Assembly: GCF_000025485.1 (NCBI RefSeq)
Contig: NC_013851.1
Location: forward strand, 1,899,154 to 1,963,153
Direction of reading: 5' to 3'
Source: Allochromatium vinosum DSM 180
Lineage (GTDB): Bacteria > Pseudomonadota > Gammaproteobacteria > Chromatiales > Chromatiaceae
Length of the DNA: 64,000 bases
Shown here one piece after another: positions 30,879 through 39,018 of this stretch. The first letter of the stretch is position 1. The number at the start of each line of letters is the position of its first letter. Under the pieces are notes generated by a model. The model searched no databases. It saw nothing but the letters and a program-made list of their open reading frames with translations, and was not told the origin of the DNA. Both the position numbers and the translations under genes were made by a program.

Positions 30879-30896
30879 AGGCGGCATGAGCCGCCT
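30879..30896. other. small hairpin between pycA and tRNA-Leu
   Basis: AGGCGGC, ATGA, GCCGCCT: a 7-bp perfect stem with a 4-base loop, in the 227-bp spacer (30708-30934) between pycA and tRNA-Leu. On the minus strand it lies downstream of the tRNA. No T-run follows, so a terminator role is unproven. Nothing else was seen in this spacer. Confidence 0.45.
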
Positions 30897-30934
30897 TGCC
30901 GTGACTTAAACTCCGATGTCTAAGTCATTTGAGC

Positions 30935-31021
30935 TGGTACCGAGGGCCGGACTCGAACCGGCACGGTGTCACCACCGTCAGATTTTGAGTCTGATGCGTC
31001 TACCAATTTCGCCACCCCGGC
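30935..31021 (-). tRNA. tRNA-Leu (CAA)
   Basis: On the minus strand the 87 bases fold as a class II tRNA: acceptor GCCGGGG with 3' CCTCGGT, discriminator A and encoded CCA; D-arm; anticodon arm TCAGA, CTCAAAA loop, TCTGA giving anticodon CAA; a variable arm; T-loop GTTCGAGTCC. CAA reads UUG codons for leucine. The length and the variable arm fit tRNA-Leu. Confidence 0.92.
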
Positions 31022-31103
31022 AACGCAGAGGCGGATTATAACCAAGTCGGGCCGCAAATGGGAGATCCTGATCCAGTGTCCGTGGAGCGGGGCACGCTGT
31101 CCG

Positions 31104-31556
31104 TCAGCGTTCGTCGAATCCGGCCAGCCTGTAGAGTCGCCTCGCCTCGTCCAGATCCTGCGCTACACCGTGCCCTTGTTCGTACATCATCGCCAGCGTG
31201 GTCAGGGAGCCAACGAGCCCCTGGTCGGCCGCCCTCTTGAACCACTCGACGGCTTTGGCGGGATTCTTGTCGGTGCATTCGCCCTCCATGTACATGAAGG
31301 CCAGACCATGCTGAGCCAGCCCGAGTCCGGCCTTGGCCGCGCTCTTCATGTAGCTGTAGGCCATGAGCGGATTGGGCAGCATCCCGAGACCATTCTGGGC
31401 CATGATGGCCATGCGGTACTGGGCCTCGACCTGTCCTTGCTCGGCCAAAGGCGCAAGCAATCCCACCGCGCGTGAAAACTGCTTGCACTCGAAGGCGGCA
31501 ATACCACTCGCCAGGTCGATATCGAACGCATTGTCTTGGTCGTTCACGGAGATCAC
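31104..31556 (-). CDS. Sel1-repeat (SLR) protein
   Basis: 150-aa protein made of three to four Sel1/TPR-like repeats (AQYRMAIMAQNGLGMLPN, AQHGLAFMYMEGECTDKN and TTLAMMYEQGHGVAQDLD). No signal peptide. Likely a protein-protein interaction module. A single such gene with no partner, so the role is open. Confidence 0.85.
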   Translation of the reverse strand: MISVNDQDNAFDIDLASGIAAFECKQFSRAVGLLAPLAEQGQVEAQYRMAIMAQNGLGMLPNPLMAYSYMKSAAKAGLGLAQHGLAFMYMEGECTDKNPAKAVEWFKRAADQGLVGSLTTLAMMYEQGHGVAQDLDEARRLYRLAGFDER

Positions 31557-31640
31557 CTCATGCTGGAGTCTGTTGGAACCGTTATCGGTGGTCGCATTCC
31601 GTACTGGCCCGCCGGCTGGGCACGGTCACGACATGACGCT

Positions 31641-32825
31641 CTATTCCAGTATCACCTGCACCTGAGCCGCCGCCTGCACGGCCCGCGCAGTGGCCTCCTC
31701 CACGTTCTGACCGCGCGCCAGGACCACCCCCAGTCGGCGCCGCCCCTGCACCTCGGGCTTGCCGAACAGCCGCAGATCGGTTCCGGGTTCGGCCAGGGCG
31801 GCGGCCAGATTGCCGAAGCGCGGCTGTGTAGATACGCCTTCGGCCAGAATGACCGCCGAGGCCGCCGGCCCCAACTGACGGATGGCCGGGATCGGCAGCC
31901 CCAGAATCGCGCGGGCGTGCAGGGCAAACTCCGAGAGATCCTGTGAGATCAGTGTCACCAGCCCCGTATCATGGGGACGGGGCGAGACCTCGCTGAAGAT
32001 CACCTCATCGCCGCGCACGAAGAGTTCGACGCCGAAGATCCCCGGCCCGCCCAGCGCCTCCGTCACCTGGGCGGCGATGGCCTGGGCACGCTCCAGGGCG
32101 CGCGGCGTCATCGGTTGCGGCTGCCAGGATTCGCGATAGTCGCCCTCCTCCTGACGATGGCCGATCGGCTCGCAGAATGCGGTGCCGTCGCGATGGCGCA
32201 CCGTCAGCAGCGTGATTTCGTAGTCGAAGTCGATGAAGCCCTCGACGATCACCCGGCCACCGCCGGCGCGACCGCCGACCTGGGCATAGTCCCAGGCCGC
32301 TTGCAGGTCGTCGGCGTGGCGCACCAGGCTCTGGCCCTTGCCCGAGGAACTCATGATCGGTTTGACCACGCACGGCAGACCGATTTCGGCGACCGCCTGC
32401 TCGAACTCGGCGTGGGTGTCGGCAAACCGGTAGTTCGAGGTCGGCAGTCCCAGCTCCTCGGCCACCAGACGGCGGATGCCCTCGCGGTTCATGGTCAGCT
32501 GGACGGCGCGGGCGGTGGGCACGACCCGGAATCCCTCGGCCTCCAGCTCCAGCAGCGTCTCGGTGGCGATCGCCTCGATCTCGGGGACGATGAGGTCGGG
32601 ACGCTCCTGCTCGATCACCCGCCGCAGCTCCGCCCCGTCGAGCATGGAAAAACAGTGGGCGCGATCGGCCACCTGCATCGCCGGTGCATTCGCATAGCGG
32701 TCGCAGGCGATGACCTCGACGCCGAGGCGCTTGAGTTCGATCACGACCTCCTTGCCGAGTTCGCCGGCCCCGCAGAGCAGCACCTTGGTGGCCGAGGGGG
32801 TCAGAGCGGTTCCGAGTGTGGGCAT
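31641..32825 (-). CDS. purT: phosphoribosylglycinamide formyltransferase 2 (formate-dependent)
   Basis: ATP-grasp enzyme making formyl-GAR from formate, ATP and GAR. N-terminal [20 protein letters not shown] and central [15 protein letters not shown] match PurT. The 394 aa equal the family length (392). It provides a folate-independent route parallel to purN (3.4 kb). Its upstream spacer of 228 bp, shared with the divergent TonB receptor, holds an AT-rich stretch. Confidence 0.94.
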   Translation of the reverse strand: MPTLGTALTPSATKVLLCGAGELGKEVVIELKRLGVEVIACDRYANAPAMQVADRAHCFSMLDGAELRRVIEQERPDLIVPEIEAIATETLLELEAEGFRVVPTARAVQLTMNREGIRRLVAEELGLPTSNYRFADTHAEFEQAVAEIGLPCVVKPIMSSSGKGQSLVRHADDLQAAWDYAQVGGRAGGGRVIVEGFIDFDYEITLLTVRHRDGTAFCEPIGHRQEEGDYRESWQPQPMTPRALERAQAIAAQVTEALGGPGIFGVELFVRGDEVIFSEVSPRPHDTGLVTLISQDLSEFALHARAILGLPIPAIRQLGPAASAVILAEGVSTQPRFGNLAAALAEPGTDLRLFGKPEVQGRRRLGVVLARGQNVEEATARAVQAAAQVQVILE

Positions 32826-32954
32826 GAGTACTCCGCATGGTTGGCGGTGGATGGGATGGGGGTGACATCCAGTGATGAGATTCCCCCGAAATTTCGTCTT
32901 ACAAGGATAACGCAGACTGTCCGTCTGACTGGAGATGAAGAGGCGGAGGCCGGT

Positions 32955-33000
32955 GGTAGCGTATTACGCTAATAAAAATTATCATACAGCCCATATTGGC
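32955..33000 (+). promoter_or_regulatory. AT-rich operator-like stretch before the TonB receptor
   Basis: GCTAATAAAAATTATCATAC (about 32968-32987) contains GATAAT on the other strand (ATTATC). It lies 67 bp before the receptor start. It could be a weak Fur-type site, as expected for a siderophore receptor. The match is partial. Confidence 0.3.
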
Positions 33001-33053
33001 ACCCAGCCGTGGCTGTATCAGGCCGGCATTCCCCATCGTCAAGGAACCTCTCC

Positions 33054-35288
33054 ATGTACTCACGACGCTCGTCACCCGTTCAGGCCGCGCTCGTCATTCA
33101 GTGTCTGGCCTGGTCTGGGGCGTACGCGCAGGAAACGATCACGCTCGAGACCATCGAGGTCGGCGCCGAGCGGATCCTGACACCGACCAAGCAGGCTGAA
33201 GAAACCGTGTACACCGGTGCCGCCCTGACGACCAGGGGGATCGAGATCCAGGGCGCCAAGGCCGCGATGCAGGTCTGGGGGGCGATCGATCTGCTGCCGG
33301 GCGTGAGCGCCGAGCAACCGGACAGCCGCGGACTGGGGGTGGAGCAATCGAGCGTGCGTCTGCGCGGAGTGCGCAGTTCGCTGGGCACCCTCACCGTGGA
33401 AGGGGTGCCGAACTACGGCGGCAACCCCATCGGTCCGCGGGATTCTCTCTATGACCTGGAGAACATGGAGTCGATCTCCGTCTACAAGGGCGCGGCCCCG
33501 GCCGACATCGGCACCGGCGTCGGCACGCGCGGCGGGGCCATCGTCCTGCATCCCAAATGGCCCGGCGAGGAAGCCGGCGCCGCGCTGAGTCAGCGGCTGG
33601 GTGGGAATGACTTCACGCGCACCCACGCGCGGCTGGAATCCGGACGGTTGAACGCGAGCGGCACCCGGATCGCCGGCGCGGCCTCCTATTCGGAGGCGGA
33701 CAAGTGGCGCGGCCCGGGGGATCTGGGGCCACGGATCAATGCCAATCTGGCGCTCGTCCAGCCGGTGAGCGAGGATCTCGAACTCAAGCTCTGGCTCAAT
33801 CACAACGACCAGGAACAGCACCTCTACCGGGCGCTGACCTATGCGCAGGTCGCCGGGGCGGGGGCGGATCTGGATCTGGATCTCGACTTCAACGCCCGGC
33901 GCACCGGGAACGCGGCCGATGACATCCATTACTACGACTACAACCGCGGCGCCTACCTCAATACCGATCTGCTCTCGGTCCTGACCTACCGGCCCAGTTC
34001 GGACACCCGCTTCACCCTCAAGCCCTACTACGCCAACGAGGACGCCAAGATCCTCCAGGGCACCACGGCGAGCGGCGGACGGGTTCAGGAGCGCAACCGC
34101 GACATCGAGCGCTGGGGTCTGATCGCCGAGGCCGGCACCGAATTCCAGGGGATCTCCGCTCTGCTCGGGTATCACTATGAGCACACGGATATGGAGATTA
34201 CCTCTGAGAATTACGCCATCACCCGCACCGGACTCAGTTATCGCGGCTACGGCGTGCTGGCGACCACCGGGACGACGCACATCCACAGCCCCTATGCCAA
34301 GCTCGCCGGCCGACTCGGTGCACTGAACTGGCAGGCCGGACTCAAATATTTCCAGTTCCAGGATGCTGCCAGCGACGGCTACACGACCGGCGGAGCGCCC
34401 GACTATGCCCTGGTGCGGGCATCCGACCTGGACCGCGAGGCGCGTTCCCATGACATCTGGCTGCCGTCGCTCGGCCTCTCCTACGACCTGACGCCCGAGA
34501 CCCAGCTCTATGCCAGCTATGGGCGGGGATTCATCCGTCCCTATTCCTACATGCCCATCATCAATACCTACAGCAGCAACCGCGCACGCTTCCAGGCCGC
34601 CGGGGTCACGCTGAACGAGCTGTTCGCCGGCTATGACATGGAGGAGTCCGATACCCTGGATCTCGGCCTGCGCTTTCGCGGCGAGCGTTTTGAGATCATG
34701 CCGACGCTCTTCTTCGGCCAATACCGGAACCTCCTGACCAGCGTGTCCGACTCCCGCGTACTGGTCAACGGCAAGCCGGTGAGCTACCAGCAGAACATCG
34801 GCGAGGCCACGGGCTACGGGCTGGAGCTGGCGATCAATGCCTATGTCTCGGACGCTCTCACGCTCTATCTCAACCCGACCTATACCCGCCTGACCTACGA
34901 CACGGATCTGACCTATCAGGGCACGACCCTCGACACCAAGGGCAAGCAGGTGGTCGACACGCCGGAGTGGATGGCGCGCGCGGGACTCATCTACCGGATC
35001 GGGGGCTTCGAGCTGCGCCCGGTGCTGCGCTACCTGGGCGAGCGTCATGGCGATTCCCGGCACGCCGAGTCGATCGACGCCGTGCTGCTCGCGGATCTGA
35101 CCCTGAGCTACAGCACCGAGCGGCTGTGGCCGGGCCGGACGCTCAAGGCGTCGCTGGAACTGACCAACCTGTTCGACGAAGACTATGTCGCGGTGATCAA
35201 CGCCTCGGACGACAGCCAGGGCGGAAGTGCCAGTTACTATCCGGGGGCGCCCTTCACGGCCATGCTGACGCTGGGGATCGAGCTGTGA
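33054..35288 (+). CDS. TonB-dependent outer membrane receptor (metal chelate)
   Basis: 744-aa outer-membrane beta-barrel. It has a signal peptide ending AYA (residues 1-25), a plug domain (about 40-170: TVEGVPNYGGNPIGPRDS and VYKGAAPADIG) and a barrel to the end. The barrel finishes LGIEL rather than with the usual final Phe. It lacks the FRAP and NPDL heme motifs seen in the receptor at 50.7 kb, so a ferric or other metal chelate is likelier. AAGGAA precedes the ATG. It overlaps the next gene by 4 bases and begins the operon of receptor, binding protein, permease, ATPase and DUF364 protein. Confidence 0.88.
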   Translation: MYSRRSSPVQAALVIQCLAWSGAYAQETITLETIEVGAERILTPTKQAEETVYTGAALTTRGIEIQGAKAAMQVWGAIDLLPGVSAEQPDSRGLGVEQSSVRLRGVRSSLGTLTVEGVPNYGGNPIGPRDSLYDLENMESISVYKGAAPADIGTGVGTRGGAIVLHPKWPGEEAGAALSQRLGGNDFTRTHARLESGRLNASGTRIAGAASYSEADKWRGPGDLGPRINANLALVQPVSEDLELKLWLNHNDQEQHLYRALTYAQVAGAGADLDLDLDFNARRTGNAADDIHYYDYNRGAYLNTDLLSVLTYRPSSDTRFTLKPYYANEDAKILQGTTASGGRVQERNRDIERWGLIAEAGTEFQGISALLGYHYEHTDMEITSENYAITRTGLSYRGYGVLATTGTTHIHSPYAKLAGRLGALNWQAGLKYFQFQDAASDGYTTGGAPDYALVRASDLDREARSHDIWLPSLGLSYDLTPETQLYASYGRGFIRPYSYMPIINTYSSNRARFQAAGVTLNELFAGYDMEESDTLDLGLRFRGERFEIMPTLFFGQYRNLLTSVSDSRVLVNGKPVSYQQNIGEATGYGLELAINAYVSDALTLYLNPTYTRLTYDTDLTYQGTTLDTKGKQVVDTPEWMARAGLIYRIGGFELRPVLRYLGERHGDSRHAESIDAVLLADLTLSYSTERLWPGRTLKASLELTNLFDEDYVAVINASDDSQGGSASYYPGAPFTAMLTLGIEL

Positions 35289-36340
35289 CAGCTTGCACGC
35301 GCCGACATGTCCTGGGTCTGTTGGTCGCCGGACTCGCCGCGCCCGTGTGGCGTTCGAGCAGCGCGGCTTCCGCCGAGCGGGTGCTGGCCGTCGGCCCAGG
35401 CGCGCTGCGGCTGTTGGCCTATCTGGAGGCGACCGAGCGTCTGGTCGGGTTGGAGGACATGGAGCGACGTCCGCTCTCGACCAGTAGCTATCGCTATGCG
35501 CTGCCGCCCGGATTGGCCGACCTGCCATCGATCGGACCCGGCGGTCCGGGCCGTCTGCCGGACCTGGAACAGCTATTGGCGCTGCGCCCGAATCTGGTCG
35601 CGACCGTCACCCTCGACGGCCAGCAGCTCCAGGCATTGCGCGAGCGCGCCGGACTCCGAGTGCTGCCGTTGAGCTATGGCGACACCGGCCTGCTGCGGAT
35701 CGATGACCTGCTGACCTCGCTGCGTGCCTTGGCCGCCGCTCTGGGCCGGGAGGCACGCGCCGAGCAGCTGGCCGGATTCCTGACCGCCAACCTGGCCGAA
35801 CTACGCGAGCGGCTGGCCGATGCCACGCCGGCGGCGGCCTATCTGGGCGGCGTCAGCCTCCAGGGTGCCCATGGCCTCACCAGCACCCAGTCGGGACATC
35901 TGCCGCTCGTCTGGGCGGGCGCCGACAATCTGGCGGACCGGGCTGGACCCACCGGGCATTTCTTCATCGACCGCGAACAGCTCCTGCTCTGGGATCCGCC
36001 GACGCTCTTCATCGATGGCGGCGGGCTGGCCGGTGTCCTGACCGAGTACGCCGAAAATCCCGGCTTCTACCAACGTCTGCAAGCGGTACGCGAAGGCCGG
36101 GTCTATCTGACCCTGCCCTTCAACGCCTATAACACCAATGTCGAGAACGCCCTGGCCAATGCCTGGATGATGGCCAGGGTGCTTCACCCCGCCGCCCTGG
36201 CGGATCTCGATGTGCCGACCCGGGCAGGCGCCATCATGCGGACCTTCCTCGGCGCAGACGTCATGCCGGCCCTGGCCCGCAACGGCCAGGGTCTGGGCCG
36301 GCTGGATCTGGAGACCGGACAGTGGACGCCGCTGTCCTGA
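35285..36340 (+). CDS. ABC transporter periplasmic metal-chelate binding protein
   Basis: 351-aa FecB/BtuF-type helical-backbone binding protein. The N-terminus TRRHVLGLL looks like a twin-arginine signal, followed by a Sec-like hydrophobic core. Segments RVLAVGPGALRLLAYL and LLALRPNLVATVTLDG are typical of the fold. It delivers ligand from the outer-membrane receptor to the permease. The GTG start overlaps the receptor stop by 4 bases; its own end overlaps the permease gene by 19 bases. The ligand is not known. Confidence 0.85.
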   Translation: MTACTRRHVLGLLVAGLAAPVWRSSSAASAERVLAVGPGALRLLAYLEATERLVGLEDMERRPLSTSSYRYALPPGLADLPSIGPGGPGRLPDLEQLLALRPNLVATVTLDGQQLQALRERAGLRVLPLSYGDTGLLRIDDLLTSLRALAAALGREARAEQLAGFLTANLAELRERLADATPAAAYLGGVSLQGAHGLTSTQSGHLPLVWAGADNLADRAGPTGHFFIDREQLLLWDPPTLFIDGGGLAGVLTEYAENPGFYQRLQAVREGRVYLTLPFNAYNTNVENALANAWMMARVLHPAALADLDVPTRAGAIMRTFLGADVMPALARNGQGLGRLDLETGQWTPLS

Positions 36341-37398
36341 GTGCGCCGCGCGCGGTCTTCCAGCGCCAGACCGGGCGGCGTCTGCTGACAGGTGTGGCGC
36401 TCCTGATCCTGCTGGCCGGACTGATGATCTATGCCCTGGGTCAGGGCAGTTATGCACTCACGCCCGAAGCCGTCCTGGCCGCGCTGTTCGGCGGCCCCGG
36501 AGCCGCCGATCCGGCGGCACACGTCATCTGGTCGATCCGTCTGCCGCGTCTGCTCGCGGCCCTGCTCGCCGGCATGAGCCTGGGTCTGGCGGGGGCTGTC
36601 ATGCAGAGCGTGCTGCGCAATCCGCTCGCCTCGCCGATGACGCTCGGGGTCTCTCAGGGTGCAGCCCTGGGCGCCACCTGCGCCATCGTGCTGCTGGGTG
36701 CGGGCGAGCTGAACCGGCTGGGACCGAGCGCAGTGGTCATCCAGGAACCCTCTCTGGTGGTCGGCGCCGCCCTGATCGGGGGACTCGGAACCGCCGGCGC
36801 CATCCTGCTGCTGGCCCTGCTGCGCGGGTTGCGCCCCGAGGCGCTGGTGCTGGCCGGCATCGCGCTCGGGGCCTTCTCCAGCGCCGGAACCATGCTGGTG
36901 CAGTATTTCGCCACCGAGACCCAGGCGGCGGCGACCCTGTTCTGGACCTTCGGCGATCTCGGCAAGGCGGGTTGGCGCGAGGTCGCCTGGCTGGCGGCCA
37001 TGCTCGTACCGCTGTTTCTGCTGCTGAAGCGCGCGGCCTGGTCGCTCAACGCCCTGGCCTGGGGCGAGGACAGCGCGCGCGCGCTCGGGGTGGCAGTCGG
37101 TCCACTGCGTCTGTGGGCACTGGCAGCGGGCGCCGTGCTTGCAGCGGTGGCCACGGCCTTCCTCGGCGTGATCGGCTTCGTCGGACTCATCGCGCCGCAT
37201 CTGGTGCGCTTGCTGATCGGGGCCGACCATCGCTATCTGCTGCCCTACGCCGCGCTGGCGGGGGCGATCGTACTGCTCGGCGCCGATACCCTGGGCCGCC
37301 TGATCATCGCCCCCGTGGTGCTGCCGGTCGGGGCGGTCACGGCCATGCTCGGCGCGCCCCTGCTGCTGGCGCTGCTGCTGCGGCGGCGGAGTCACTGA
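36322..37398 (+). CDS. FecCD-family ABC transporter permease
   Basis: 358-aa inner membrane permease with about ten hydrophobic segments. FecCD signatures include LLAALLAGMSLGLAGAVMQ, NPLASPMTLGVSQGAA and GVIGFVGLIAPHLVRLLIG. It starts at GTG inside the end of the binding-protein gene. With the following ATPase it forms the import pump for a siderophore-type or metal chelate. Confidence 0.9.
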   Translation: MDAAVLSAPRAVFQRQTGRRLLTGVALLILLAGLMIYALGQGSYALTPEAVLAALFGGPGAADPAAHVIWSIRLPRLLAALLAGMSLGLAGAVMQSVLRNPLASPMTLGVSQGAALGATCAIVLLGAGELNRLGPSAVVIQEPSLVVGAALIGGLGTAGAILLLALLRGLRPEALVLAGIALGAFSSAGTMLVQYFATETQAAATLFWTFGDLGKAGWREVAWLAAMLVPLFLLLKRAAWSLNALAWGEDSARALGVAVGPLRLWALAAGAVLAAVATAFLGVIGFVGLIAPHLVRLLIGADHRYLLPYAALAGAIVLLGADTLGRLIIAPVVLPVGAVTAMLGAPLLLALLLRRRSH

Positions 37399-37399
37399 G

Positions 37400-38149
37400 A
37401 TGCTCGAGATCCGCGATCTCGGTCTGGGCTATGGCGAGCGTATCCTGGTGCGCGGGCTGGATCTGGCGGTGCCGGCGGGCGAGGTGCTGGCGGTACTCGG
37501 TCCGAACGGCGCGGGCAAGTCGACGCTGCTCAAGGCGCTGGCCCATCTGCTCCGACCCCGGACCGGAACCCTGCACCTGGACGGCGTTCCTCTCACCGGC
37601 CTTGGCCGCGCGACCCGGGCGCAGCGCGTCGCCTATCTGCCCCAGCAATCGCCGCCCGTGGCCGTCACCGTCTACGAGGCCGTTCTGCTCGGGCGTCTTC
37701 CGCATCTCGGCTGGCAGGTCGCGGACGCCGATCTGGCGCTGGTCGACGACATCCTCGCGCATCTCGGCCTGAGCGCCTTCGCCGGACGGCTCTGTACCGA
37801 ACTCAGCGGCGGCGAGCTGCAAAAGGTGCTGATCGGACGCGCCTTGGCGCAGACGCCGCGCCTGCTGCTGCTCGACGAGCCGGTCAATCATCTGGATCTG
37901 GCCAATCAGCTCGAGGTGCTGGCCCTGATCCGGCAAACGGCCCGCGACCGCGATCTGGCCATCCTGGTGGTGCTGCACGACCTCAATCTGGCGCTGCGTT
38001 TCGCCGACCACTTCCTGCTGCTCGACGGTGCCGGCGGTCATGACGCCGGGGCCATGACGACCCTGACCCCGGAGCAGATCGAGCGGGTCTACCGGGTGTC
38101 GGTGGTCCGCCATGACTTGGCCGGGCATTCGCTCTTCATCCCCCGGTGA
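37400..38149 (+). CDS. ABC transporter ATPase of the metal-chelate importer
   Basis: 249-aa ATPase of the FecE/FhuC/BtuD type. Walker A GPNGAGKST, signature LSGGELQKVLIGRALA and Walker B LLLLDEPVNHLD are visible. It starts 1 bp after the permease stop, and its end overlaps the DUF364 gene by 4 bases. Confidence 0.9.
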   Translation: MLEIRDLGLGYGERILVRGLDLAVPAGEVLAVLGPNGAGKSTLLKALAHLLRPRTGTLHLDGVPLTGLGRATRAQRVAYLPQQSPPVAVTVYEAVLLGRLPHLGWQVADADLALVDDILAHLGLSAFAGRLCTELSGGELQKVLIGRALAQTPRLLLLDEPVNHLDLANQLEVLALIRQTARDRDLAILVVLHDLNLALRFADHFLLLDGAGGHDAGAMTTLTPEQIERVYRVSVVRHDLAGHSLFIPR

Positions 38150-39018
38150 ATCCCGTGACTGACGATACCCGCTGGCCGAGTGATCCCCTGCTCGAAACCC
38201 TGGCCCGCCGCGCGGTCGACGATCTGGCCAGACATCCGCTGGTCCTGGAGGATCTGAGCCTCGGCCAGCCCATCTCCTGGGCGCTGGTCCGCGACCGGAA
38301 CGGACAGCGCGCGCTCGGCCTGGCCCTGACGCCGGCTGGCGAGTCCGGCTCGCCGGGGCCGCGCCATGCCGGGCTACCGCTCGACTGGAGCGAATGGCCG
38401 CTGCATGAGCTCCCCGGCCGGATCCTGGCCGACCATCCGCTGGAGCGCTGTCTCGCGCTGGCGGTCATCAACGCCATCTCGCAGCATCGTCTGGCGCGTG
38501 AGGGATTCGCCGGCGTCGAGACCACGGAGGTTCGCCCGAGTGTGGTGCGCTGGGTCAGGGAACAGGAGGTGCGCCGCGTGGTGGTCATCGGCAACATGGG
38601 ACCGCTGGTGACCGGACTCGCCGAGGCGGGCGTTCCCCATGTGGTCTTCGAACGCAGCCCGGGCAATCGCGCCGGTGCCTTGCCCGACGCCCAGGAGTGG
38701 GCCTGGCTGCCCAGGGCCGATGGCCTCATCCTCACCGGCGCGACCCTGCTCAATCACACCCTGGCGCCGATCCTGGCGCTGGCGCGCGAGGCCCGTTTCA
38801 AATTGCTGGTCGGCTTCTCGGCCCAGGCGCACCCGGCGTTCCTGGCCGGATGCGGTGCCACGCACGTCTTCAGTCTGCACATCCGCCACATCGATCGGGT
38901 TCGCCGGCTGTTGCAAGTCGGCCACTGGAATTCCATGTTCGAGACCGAGATGGGCTATCTCGCTCGCCTCAATAGCGAGGCGTCGTCGCCTGACGTCATC
39001 TCAGACGGGGTGAGATGA
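38146..39018 (+). CDS. DUF364 putative heavy-metal chelation protein
   Basis: 290-aa cytoplasmic protein of the DUF4213/DUF364 family, found beside FecCD importers and thought to handle the metal that comes in. Segments INAISQHRLAREGFAG, VRRVVVIGNMGPLVTGLA and ADGLILTGATLLNHTL fit the family. It is last in the importer operon, overlapped with the ATPase by 4 bases. Its 3' end overlaps the convergent P-type ATPase gene by 18 bp. Confidence 0.8.
   Translation: MNPVTDDTRWPSDPLLETLARRAVDDLARHPLVLEDLSLGQPISWALVRDRNGQRALGLALTPAGESGSPGPRHAGLPLDWSEWPLHELPGRILADHPLERCLALAVINAISQHRLAREGFAGVETTEVRPSVVRWVREQEVRRVVVIGNMGPLVTGLAEAGVPHVVFERSPGNRAGALPDAQEWAWLPRADGLILTGATLLNHTLAPILALAREARFKLLVGFSAQAHPAFLAGCGATHVFSLHIRHIDRVRRLLQVGHWNSMFETEMGYLARLNSEASSPDVISDGVR

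Noticed and set aside
33072-35528. 818-aa open frame on the minus strand opposite the TonB receptor
   Set aside because: It mirrors the receptor gene, is rich in Arg/Gly/Pro/Ala, and has no domain. In GC-rich DNA antisense frames remain open by chance.
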